64,000 nt of DNA from Nautilus pompilius (lineage: Eukaryota > Mollusca > Cephalopoda > Nautilida > Nautilidae), in contig JACATO010000643.1 of NCBI GenBank assembly GCA_018389105.1, positions 554,501 through 618,500 on the forward strand. The letters are read 5' to 3'. Within the stretch, counting starts at the first letter, position 1, and every line of letters begins with the position of its first letter. The notes under the pieces were generated by a model, which was not told the DNA's origin, did not search any database, and saw only the letters and a list, made by a program, of their open reading frames with translations. This document shows, piece by piece, positions 51,826 through 61,076 of this stretch. The position numbers and the translations under genes were made by a program.

Positions 51826-52906
51826 CGAGCCGAGCGCGATCGGCTCCGACTCACCTCGCCCGGTTATGCGATCGCCGACTATTAATTGAATAAATTATGT
51901 TTCGTGGAAAGCGCGTGGTTCTCGCCGGCAGTAACAGATACGCAGCCTTTCCGCCACGCCGCGGTCCCGCCACTACTCGCCGGGAAGACTGAGCGGGTTT
52001 CCCGTTAATGATTTTTTTTTTGTTTTCTTTCTTTATTTATTATTATTATTATCAGTTTTTTTTTTTAAAAAAAGAGAGCAACTTTATTTATTTATTTATT
52101 ATATTTTCTCTAATTATATTCATTTGTTTATGTATCTATTTATTTAAAAAACAACAACAACAACAACTGCTCCGCATCCACGCGACACCAGCTTCCTTCC
52201 CAGCAGCATCGCGACGACATCTATCGTTCACCTTTGTCTGAACAACAAGAGGAAATATTACGGTGGGATTTTATATCGCTGCTGCTGCTGCTGCTGTTTT
52301 GTGTGCGCGTTTCTTTGTTGTTGTTGTTCCGTGTCCTCATCACTCGCGATGCGGAAGGAGACTTTTATTGACGGATGTTACAGGGCGATGTTCTCCCGTA
52401 CTGGGTGCCGATGAAAGACGTAATATACATTTCGTAACAGCAGCAAACTAATAATAATAATAATAATAATAGAAGCAACAACAGCCAATCCTACCCTCCT
52501 CCTCCAAAAAATAGAAAAGAAAAGCGGGGCCATCCCTGCGAACTGGGAGAAAAATTAAAAAACAACAACAACAACAACAAAAACCCCGAGAGAATTCTTC
52601 TCCCAGCTCTAAGATTAAAAGGATAAACTATTATTAACAAGTGCGAGAACCGACCGTGACATCCCCACCGCCGGCCCCGAGGAGCAGCAGCAGCAAACAT
52701 AGGGACGAAGAGGAGGAGGAGGAAGAGGGGGGAGAGAGAGGAAAAACAACAACAACAACAACGACGACGACGGCGACGAAAAGCTGGCAGACTGCGGTCG
52801 GCCGTACAGCCATTTTGAAGTGTCTTGTGGTGGTGTATCCCTGATACCTTCGGCCAGCATGAGCTAGGAGCCCGCCTCGCTCCATGCGACAGCTCTCCCG
52901 ACGAAA
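51826..52906 (+). promoter_or_regulatory. CpG-rich presumed promoter and 5' leader of ERG
   Basis: CpG dinucleotides are dense at 51,826-52,000 and again from about 52,630 through the exon to about 53,560. The sequence directly precedes a recognised first coding exon on the plus strand, and no 3' splice site with a good pyrimidine tract is evident just before the ATG, so the leader may be contiguous. I see no TATA box at a convincing position, and the transcription start cannot be placed. The minus strand shows no partner gene. Confidence 0.5.
52859..52867 (+). promoter_or_regulatory. Minimal uORF (ATG-AGC-TAG)
   Basis: A two-codon ORF 40 nt upstream of the ERG start. It matters only if the transcript starts upstream of it. 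Confidence 0.45.
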
Positions 52907-52916
52907 ATGCCTGTGA
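52884..52916 (+). promoter_or_regulatory. uORF overlapping the ERG start codon
   Basis: ATG at 52,884 opens ten codons ending at TGA 52,914-52,916, in a different frame from the channel. Its stop lies 5 nt beyond the channel ATG (52,907-52,909), an arrangement that can reduce initiation or permit reinitiation by backing up. Its context at -3 is C (weak), which would allow leaky scanning to the channel start. Confidence 0.5.
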
Positions 52917-52982
52917 GAAGGGGACATGTGGCACCGCCAAATACCTTCATCGACACGATCATCAGGAAATTCGACGACCAGA
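52907..52982 (+). CDS. erg: ERG-type potassium channel, first coding exon (N-cap)
   Basis: The ATG opens [20 protein letters not shown] followed by KFDDQ, 25 codons plus one base, up to a GTGAGT donor. This is the N-terminus of KCNH2/6/7 (HERG/seizure) channels, which vertebrates share almost residue for residue. By eye the differences from human KCNH2 are P for Q at 11, I for L at 15 and DD for EG at 23-24. In HERG residues 1-25 form the N-cap, a flexible tip with Arg4/Arg5 and an amphipathic helix; it docks near the C-linker/cyclic-nucleotide-binding homology domain and slows deactivation. The PAS domain starts in the next exon, which is not in the window. The exon ends after the first base of codon 26, as in human KCNH2 (c.76). 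The ATG has A at -3. Partial gene, continuing past the right edge. Confidence 0.95.
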
Positions 52983-52990
52983 GTGAGTAC
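52983..52990 (+). other. Splice donor of ERG exon 1
   Basis: CAGA|GTGAGTAC: the intronic GTGAGT is a near-consensus U1 site. The phase-1 position agrees with the vertebrate ERG intron 1. Confidence 0.92.
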
Positions 52991-54684
52991 TTACCGCTTC
53001 TTCTTCGCTTCGCTTCTTCGCCACCCCGCCGTCCGTACCGCTGCTGTAGATAGGAGGAGGAGGAGGAGGAGTTGGTGATGGTGGTGGTGATAAAACAACA
53101 ACAACAACAACACCGTAACCCTCACTCGTAGATTTATTATTATTATTATTATTATTATTATATTTTCACCGTGGGTGCCGTCTGCCTCATCGCGACCTCC
53201 CTCTTGGTGGGCGACGGTCGCGTACATCGTCTGCCCGCGAGCCCACCCGCCCGCGCGTCCGTCTCCCCACCCCGGGGGTAGGGGCAGGGAGGGCTCGTTG
53301 TCGCGTTATTATTGGCATTCGCCCGAAATGTCTGAATTCTATACCGGTGGATGTGCGCACTTGTCCGTGTTAGCCGTGGTTGGGGATGAGGAATCGCTGC
53401 TGGCCCGACCGAGTGAACGAAGAACGAATACGCGAGCCCCCCCCATCCCCCTTCGCTTATGGCCGTCCGTTCATCTCGTGTACGGGCGTCGCCGCGTTCC
53501 ACCCGAGGGAGATGGTGCATCCATCCACCCGTAAGCCCAATGCAGGGCTGTGGGCAGTTTCCAGTAGGTGTTCGGCCGTAGGGCCCACCATGCCCACGTG
53601 CAGAACCGACGCAGTCTTGTTTTCAACTGAAGTAGGTCACCTTTTGTTGTGGATAAGGGCTGACTTTACTCTCTCTCTCTCTCGAATCTACCAAGTTTTG
53701 GGGGGGGGGCTACACGGGAAATATCCCAGCCCCTGACGGGCTAACAGTGCTCGATGGTAGACTGAATTGCGAGCGGATTTTGTCGGTTTGTGTATTTTCC
53801 GGCATCACCTCGCAGCCACCAGATAGAGGTCTTATTTATGGAGTTCAGAAGACTGTCACAGATGTCAGCTTAAACTAGAATACAAACCCTAAGAAAAGAA
53901 GAAAGAATAAACACCAGCAAGTCTAATAATAAACGATGCGATTTGTTAAATGTTTACCCGGTACCGTGTTTCCATTCAAAAAGACAAAAAATGATAGTAG
54001 TTTAACTCTTAATATCAAGATAACTAAATGGGAGATAACCCTTGATAGAAATCTTACCTCCATACTGGTATGCACACAAAAAGAAAGGGTGTAGAATTTG
54101 AATCTGACTGCAGTTACAGTCATGACAAGGAATATATCCTGAGGACAGTCAGGTCTTAAGGCCTTTGGCCATGTTGTATGTTGGGGCCCCTACCTTATTA
54201 TAATAGGAAGTTTTATTGGGAACCAAAAACGCAGCATAGTACTAATAGAAAAAGTTTTACATGTACTCTACCCATTTAAAAACATTACTTTCTGAACTTG
54301 TGGGCAGAAAAGTCATCAATGACATTTGTAAAGTTAATGTTCAGATGCCTATTGATGCTCATCATAGATGGAGTGGAGAAGTCATTCTTTAACAAAGCTT
54401 ACCACACTGTAGCTGATTTTTTGATAAGTCTAGCTGAAATCATTACAGTATTTGTATTTATCTAAAAAAATTTTCCACATAGCTGCTGGGACACTTGGGC
54501 ATGTGCCCAGCTTTCCCACGCTCCAAGACAGCACTTTGTACTATATTCATGAATTCTACAACACTCTGCCCATCTGACTGTTTATGTGTAGTTTAGCCAA
54601 AGAAAAGGGTCTTTTTGCCTTAAAAGAAAAAAAAGATCAGAACTTAGAAATTAATGCTAGTTTCTTTGCAAATTATATATTTAT

Positions 54685-54706
54685 ATAGATAGATAGATAG
54701 GTAGGT
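54685..54706. repeat. Short (GATA)n run
   Basis: ATAGATAGATAGATAG followed by GTAGGTA; about four units. Confidence 0.9.
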
Positions 54707-54828
54707 ATGCATTAGAAGTAATGGCTGAGGGACGGTATTATTCATGTCATGAAAAATGAATAACCTTTGGTTTCATTCATGTGTTTGCTGTTTTTTTTCT
54801 TTTTCTGAGGCTTTAGCTAAGATATAGG

Positions 54829-54899
54829 AACCGACCCAGCTCGCAATCTAACATACGCAACTTCACACACACCCCAACTTTAGCACGACACCAAAAAAA
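54829..54899 (+). mobile_element. 71-bp retroposed insertion with A-tail and 10-bp TSD
   Basis: AAGATATAGG occurs immediately before (54,819-54,828) and immediately after (54,900-54,909) a segment that starts AACCGACCCAGCTCGCAATC and ends CACGACACC plus an A-run. A target-site duplication with a 3' A-tail is the signature of LINE-mediated insertion of a short RNA. The segment holds four CpGs within about 64 bp of an otherwise CpG-poor intron, suggesting it is young. Its source RNA is not recognised; it lacks A and B boxes. Confidence 0.7.
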
Positions 54900-57800
54900 A
54901 AGATATAGGTATGAGAGTGATTCTCTGTAGTACTTTTTCTCATACTTTGAGGACCATGCTCCTTTACCTCAAAGTGGGTACCCACCCAGTCTGCTTAAAG
55001 AGTGACAATGACTGTTAGGGTAAGACTCCTGATGGCAGAAATGCTGAGTGTTCAGCCATCCAAGTTTGCAACTACCCAGGCATTGTGGTGTCTTCGACTT
55101 GCAGTCTTTTGAAATGGGCACTTATTCATTGGATACATACACCTGGTATCATCAGCACTTTTATCATGGAGAACTTTAAAAGAAATGACAACACCTTAAA
55201 TGGCAGTTTTCATCTACAGCTGAAAGATGAAAGGAAACGAAACACATGCACAAATAGCAATATGTAAAATGTCATGTTGGTGGTGCCTTTAAATTTTCAG
55301 TGTATAATTTTGTGACTAATTCATGTCATGTGTCACTTTGTCTCACTTTCCAAAGAACATGTTGAGGTAAAATCAGATTTCAGTTTATATTTTATCCACA
55401 TTATGGTTACAATTAGTTATACCTTGTGTCATAATTTTCTTACAGCATATCGAATTACACACACAAAAAAGTAAAAAGAAATCTCTGAATGCGTTTTCTC
55501 AGATTAAATGTGAAGGTTTTCAAGTAAACTATAAAAAGTATTGGCAATAAAACAAATTTACAATTACCAAAAAAAAGGGAAAGCCAAGAAATTATGTAAC
55601 TTGGTTTTTCTCTGATTTCTTTAAAATAAATTTTAGTTTTCTTCTAGCCGAATTACCCCATACTTATTTTACCTGATACAGATTTCTTATTTCTACTTTT
55701 CTTTGCCAGCTGCAAAAAGGTAACTTAGTTTGCTTGCAATTTTAATAAAACAAAAAACTAGAAATGCACGTTCGAGATTACTAGAACATTTGCCCCACAA
55801 TTTGACTTGTTTAGAATATACCTTAGTTTTGGGAAGCAATAAAAACCACGATGAATTTCATTTCAACCACAAATTAAAAATGAGAAGAAGAAAGAACAAG
55901 AAATTATTTATCAGTTTTTAACTGTGTGTGTGTGTGTCTCTCTTAAAAATTTTCTTCTCTGCACTGGAAAGATGATGTTTTATCTAATACACTGGGTTTC
56001 AACCATATTAATTTAAAAAAATTTTTTTTTTTCAGAAAATTGTAAATACAATGCTATTTTGCTATTGAGAGAGACTATGTTTGGTGGATCAAATAGATTT
56101 GTTAGAGTTTTGTGATATGATAATTAAAGAATATTTAGATTAGTTAGCTTTAAAACTATCCGCTTCAATGAAGAAAAAAATTTATAGTTTGAGAGATTGA
56201 CAGGTTTATAACCATGGTTTATTCTCATGGCAAATGATATATTTTTTTTCTCTTTTTTGGTCTGTGTAAAGTAAGACTTCAGTAAATTTCTTTTGATCTA
56301 GCTGGAAGAAAAAATATTTTGTTTAGCTTTCATTTATTGTAGAATACTGACTGACAGTGGTTCAGATTAACATACCTTTTCTTAAAGATATAATGTCTGA
56401 TTTTACACCAATTTATTATATAGGGTAAGCTGGGACTATTTACAGGAATAAGTTGTATAGTACCAGTAATTCTTAATTAAACATAGATGGGACTACAAAG
56501 TCATATGCTTTGACCTTATCGCTTATAGCCTTATCTGTGTGTTCAATTAGGAATTACTGTTGCTGTATAAACTTATTCCTGTAACAAGTAGCCCTGGTCT
56601 CTATAAAAATGTAAAATGTATATTCAAATATTATTGGGACTGACTAATTAGGTATTATTTTACTTAAAGGACACCTGAAGTGCACACAGTTTTATAATGT
56701 ACTACCAGTACCATTAAAAATCACTGACAAAATTCTTAGTCGCAAATAATAAAATACATGTAAGAGATAATTAGAAAGTTCCATATCAATGCTGTTCTTT
56801 ACCTTCTAAAACCTGGTCAGTAATTTGTTAATTAAAAAACTGAAGTCCACACTTAAAACAAAATAAAGGACTATTATTTATGTTTCAGTTTTGAGTATAA
56901 ACTTTCAAATTGCTTATCATAAGCTTTCAGGGAATCATTAATTAAAGATATTGTGAAGACTGAAATGTCATGTTTTTGAGTTCTCTTGAAGTGAGAGCAG
57001 AAAAAAATAGTGATGTTTAGAACTTGTGTGAATGGAAAATGTTTAATATTTAAATTTAGTGAAATCATCTTACATTTAATAATACAGGTAAGTTATAAAA
57101 AGGATTTTAAAAATACATCACTTGGAATTTGTTTGTTGAGAGATCTGAGCATTCCTGTAATATTTATTTTTAAATTGGTTGTTGGTTTTGAAATATCTAA
57201 TTATTGTATCACCACTTGGTCTTGCTTGAGTTTCTAAACCTGTCTTATGCAGTCATACTTTATAATAGCTGCTAAGCTGATGTGAGATACATTCTGAGAA
57301 AACAGTTTGCAATTTATTTCTTTTCTTTCAAATAATGAAATGCACATTGTAAAATTGTACATAACCAAGTGAAAAAATTCATGTTCCTATCTTTTTTATG
57401 GTAGATAGTAACTTATTTCCAATAAGTGCATCAACTATTTTTTTTATCTTGATTAGTTTCCACAGCAAATACAAAGCAACAGCTTTAATGCAAAATTTTT
57501 TTCTTTCTGGTAACTATGGGCTATTGATTGCTTGAATTCTCAAGCTGTAAATTATTACTGCTAGTTTCCAGTGAGCTTTAAAGTGAATTTAAAACTTTAT
57601 TTAGCTGGTCAGATGAATACTGCAAGAGAGTAGTGAATTTGTATTAATTAAATGGATCTGCATTATATTTGGGGTACATTTGTTAGTTATAAGCATATTA
57701 GATTGTCATAGGTTTCTGGTACTGAGTAGCAGCAAACAGTTTCCATTACATCATAGGAAAATAATAATTATAGGTTTTGTTTGCTAGTTATGTGAGGTAA

Positions 57801-59112
57801 AGTAACAAATGAAGCAGTTTAGGAATTAACTGAGTCTACAGTATAGAATTATATGAAAATAGAAAAGTTCTGAGCATCAATGATAAATAGTACAATGCTA
57901 AAACTTGAACTTTGAAAATGGTTGTAGTCAGAAGTTATGCAACTTGGTGCAGTGGGTTGATTGAATCAACTGAAGTTCAGGGATCAATTGGTTATGTGTT
58001 AAGTAGTGGTAGATACATCAATGTGTTTACACAGGCGACTCCAAGAAGCAGTCAGTACAAATAGTCTAGTGATAGCCTTTTTACTCTATCTTACCAGGTA
58101 GAATTCTGCCATGTATGCAGTGGCAATTGTAAAATGCAAAAGTGGTACCATTATCTATTCTTGTGGCTGCAGTTTATTGCTAGAAGAGATGTGCAACATT
58201 TTTTTCCCCATTTTATGACTAATATATCAAAAATGCATTTCATACTGCTATTATCTACTTCTGATAGGATATATAAAAATGACCAAGAATTGACATCTTA
58301 AAACAAATCTATACAGCTGAGGCATCTGAATTTCTTAGAAATAATTTAAAATCAGATGTGGGGTTTGTTATTAATTTTAATACAGTAACCAACAGGGGAA
58401 TAGTCCATGTTCTAGCTTTTATATGATTTGCAGTAACTAAAAGATGGTGCGATTTTTTTGTGTAAATGTATTCAGTATCCTGTCAATCTAGGAAATGAAA
58501 GTCATTTGTGGAAGCACCAAGGTTCTTTTTGGACTTATACAGGCTTGATCGTAGGAGAATTTTACATCAGATCCCTACATTGTTGTTGGAACAGGTTTCA
58601 AAACTTTAATGATCTCCAACTGGTTTTACTTTGTTAAGCATCATTTAAGATATTAATTTATTCATGCAGCAAGTAATTATTTTAAATCACTGAGAAATAT
58701 TCACGAGGCTCACATGTAATTAATTACCCATTTCATGTAATTTGTGGCTGACATTTTTATCTGTCCTCCATAGTGTTCAGTTCATGTGTTCTGTGGAAGT
58801 AATTGGTATTTTCCTGAAATTATTTACTGAGAACACATCAAATTGTGCTGAAAATATTGCAGCAACTTTCATCTTTTATTGTACTCAATTGAAGCCTGAT
58901 TCATTTGTACAGATGAAAATGTACAATGTGAGTACTTGATTAATCTCTGAATTACAGCTTTTAAAAAATACATAGGGATAGCTTTTGCATTTCCAATACT
59001 TTATCAGTAGTAACAGAATTAACTAATGACCTATTATTACAGATTTTAGTTCTTTTTTCTTTGCTTAAAATATTCAACTTCCTACTCTATAATTTCTCTC
59101 TTTCTTTGTGTG

Positions 59113-59136
59113 TGCGTGCGTGTGCACACACACGCA
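59113..59136. repeat. GT/CA palindrome
   Basis: TGCGTGCGTGTG followed directly by CACACACACGCA, a 24-bp palindrome with one mismatch. It is alternating purine-pyrimidine and could adopt a cruciform or Z-form. Confidence 0.8.
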
Positions 59137-59466
59137 ACCTGTATTCTTAAAAAAATTTCTTAGATTTCTTAATTTTTTATAGTTCTGTTATTTTAATACT
59201 AAAGCTAATAATTATCAGTGTGTATATATAAAAAAGTTAAATATTTTTATGGATATTCAATTGAAACTGGCTAAAACAGAATCACTACCATGGTATCCAG
59301 CCAGGTTTTATTTGAACATGCTTGGTGTGATGAAGTACTTCAGAGGCTGCCATATTGTGTTTTGCACTCTCTTAAAGTGAGAACAGAAAAGGACTGACCA
59401 AACACCATATAGCACTATGCACAACTATGGCAAATAAGATTTTTTTCTCAACAGGAGAGGTATAAT

Positions 59467-59543
59467 GTTGTTGGCTGTATGTATGAAAAGCATTTAACGC
59501 TTGAGCATTTAAGCCAATGCTTTTCATACATACGGCCAACAAC
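59467..59543 (+). other. Hairpin with 28-bp arms (miRNA-precursor-like)
   Basis: The left arm, 59,467-59,494, reads GTTGTTGGCTGTATGTATGA then AAAGCATT. The right arm, 59,516-59,543, is its reverse complement with one change, which becomes a G-U pair in a plus-strand RNA. The 21-nt loop has a possible extra 4-bp stem (GCTT/AAGC). Stem length, loop size and location in the sense strand of an intron fit a pre-miRNA. The near-perfect pairing also fits a recent inverted duplication or a foldback element end. I recognise no known miRNA seed. Confidence 0.8.
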
Positions 59544-59763
59544 AAACTTGGCTGGAAAAAAAAAATTTCTGTACATGTTTAAACCAGCCATATTTGCCTG
59601 TTTTGACAGGTTGTCTTTAGCAATGAAAGAAATATCGGGGTGTTTATCATTCTCTTGGGGTAAATTTAAAAAAAAATTTCACAAAATTTCCGCAGGTTTT
59701 TATACGCACAAACATCAGTTGTCGAAACTCTGGTATTCAGTACTTAAAGTAGACGTTAATTGA
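59479..59763 (+). other. CpG-retaining pocket with a 94-codon ORF
   Basis: An open frame starts with ATG inside the left hairpin arm (MYEKHLTLEHLSQC...) and runs to TGA at 59,761-59,763. It includes a basic stretch, GKFKKKFHK. No domain is recognised. CpGs occur about seven times here against almost none in the flanks. A recent insertion containing the hairpin, or an unannotated exon or gene, are alternatives. I cannot call it a gene. Confidence 0.25.
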
Positions 59764-61009
59764 GAATAATTGACCAACTTTCAGGGTAGGGTACATTATA
59801 TGGTTTTTTCAGAAAGCTGATGCTCAGAGAAGCTGGCATCATTATGTGCAGACTTATAAGCAGATTTAACAGTGGTAAATTCATGACTATATATTTATGT
59901 CCAATTTTTGTGGCAAATGCAAATTAAATTGTCATTAATGTATACTTTTTCATTAACGATGTATAACTCGATGCAAGTTAGTTTAAATTTTCTAAATTGC
60001 AGGGATGAATGTGTTTTGGTGTTTTATGTTTATTACAAAAGAATTCTTATATAATGACTCCTATGTTTAGAATGTTTGGATCTGCACACATACAAAATTA
60101 AAAAAAGGGTTGTAACTGAACAAGGAGGAATGGAAGCTGATTTAAAAAAAAAAAAAAAAGATTTTGTAATGTTTTTAAAGCATAAAGTCACATTATAAAT
60201 CTCAACACATACACTTTGGATCATTCCATATTGACTAGACTCCTTAATTCTCCATATACCATATCATTTTTTTACATCTGGTCTATATGACAAATCTGCA
60301 GCCTTTTCTTTTTTTTTTTGCTTTAAATTTATTTAAAATAAGATAATGAGTAACTTCTCTGAATTTTTAATTATAAAGTGTTAAATCACTGAAATATGCT
60401 CAAAACTTAAAAAAAATTTTTTTCCATTAAACACTTATGCAAAATTGAATATCAGCAATTTAACTAATACATTATTGCCTAAAGGATTTAATCTGGAGTT
60501 GTCATGGAAACTGCAGCTATATTGGATCATTGTGAATTTTTTAATATCGTCCAGAGGACACAGGGATTTCATTAACAGCTGTAAGTATCTCTTTCCTCTT
60601 TGAAGCTTTATAGTTCCAAGCAAAATTACATCACTGAAATGACATGCATTGAGAACATCAGGGCTGTTCTACCATTCCTAGGATGAAACTACCAGTAATG
60701 TCAGCTCAATGCTATTATCTTCCATCTAACCTACATATCTAGAGACTGCAGAAATGCTTAATCTGGGGAATAGTTTGAACAGTTGAAAATATTTACATTT
60801 GTTTGATTTTTTCTTAGCATAATTAAAACAAGTTTACATGATGTATTTTTCTCCTTCCTTTCTGGTTGGGGAGATGACCCCCCAGGTTTTGATGGCTATT
60901 TTTTTCCATTTTAAAACTAATAAAAAAAAATATTTTTAAGATGATATGCATAAAGATGGGGAAAATCTTAAGAGTGCACATTTGATTATGTTTTGGTTTA
61001 TTTATGCAG

Positions 61010-61076
61010 AAAACAGAATGAGGCTAAGAAGGGTGGTTTTGTAACTGCACATGGAGTGGGTGACATTCCTGTCAAG
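61010..61076 (+). other. Exon-like segment in ERG intron 1
   Basis: TTTATTTATGCAG|A ... GTCAAG|GTATGT bounds 67 bp with good acceptor and donor signals. One frame is open and reads KQNEAKKGGFVTAHGVGDIPVK, continuing open past the donor for 40 codons. That frame needs a phase-2 upstream exon, whereas ERG exon 1 ends in phase 1. Joined directly to exon 1 it would hit a stop, so it is not a simple ERG exon. It may be a cryptic site, a poison exon or a decayed retroelement fragment. Confidence 0.2.

Larger units (their letters stand above)
52143..53163. repeat. Cluster of triplet repeats around ERG exon 1
   Basis: The cluster includes (CAA)n at about 52,150, (GCT)6 at 52,278-52,296, (TTG)n at 52,314, (AAT)n at 52,449, (CAA)n at 52,561 and AGCAGCAGC at 52,683. 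Further on are (GAG)n at 52,708, (CAA)n passing into (CGA)n at 52,746-52,775, (AGG)n at 53,051, (CAA)n at 53,094 and (ATT)n at about 53,134-53,163. They lie on both sides of the coding exon. The several 70-150-codon frames here exist because triplet repeats lack stops. Confidence 0.9.

Noticed and set aside
52491-52940. 149-codon minus-strand ORF and neighbours around the ERG exon
   Set aside because: Low-complexity runs of Ser, Leu, Arg and Cys arise from the triplet repeats; they are shadows of the leader and first exon.
53158-53736. Overlapping 118-120-codon ORFs downstream of the donor
   Set aside because: They lie in the CpG-rich start of intron 1, overlap on both strands, and stay open because of high GC content and few stop codons.
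58742-58939. ORF after a CCATAG acceptor-like site, as a second ERG exon
   Set aside because: It shows no similarity to the PAS domain that must follow exon 1.
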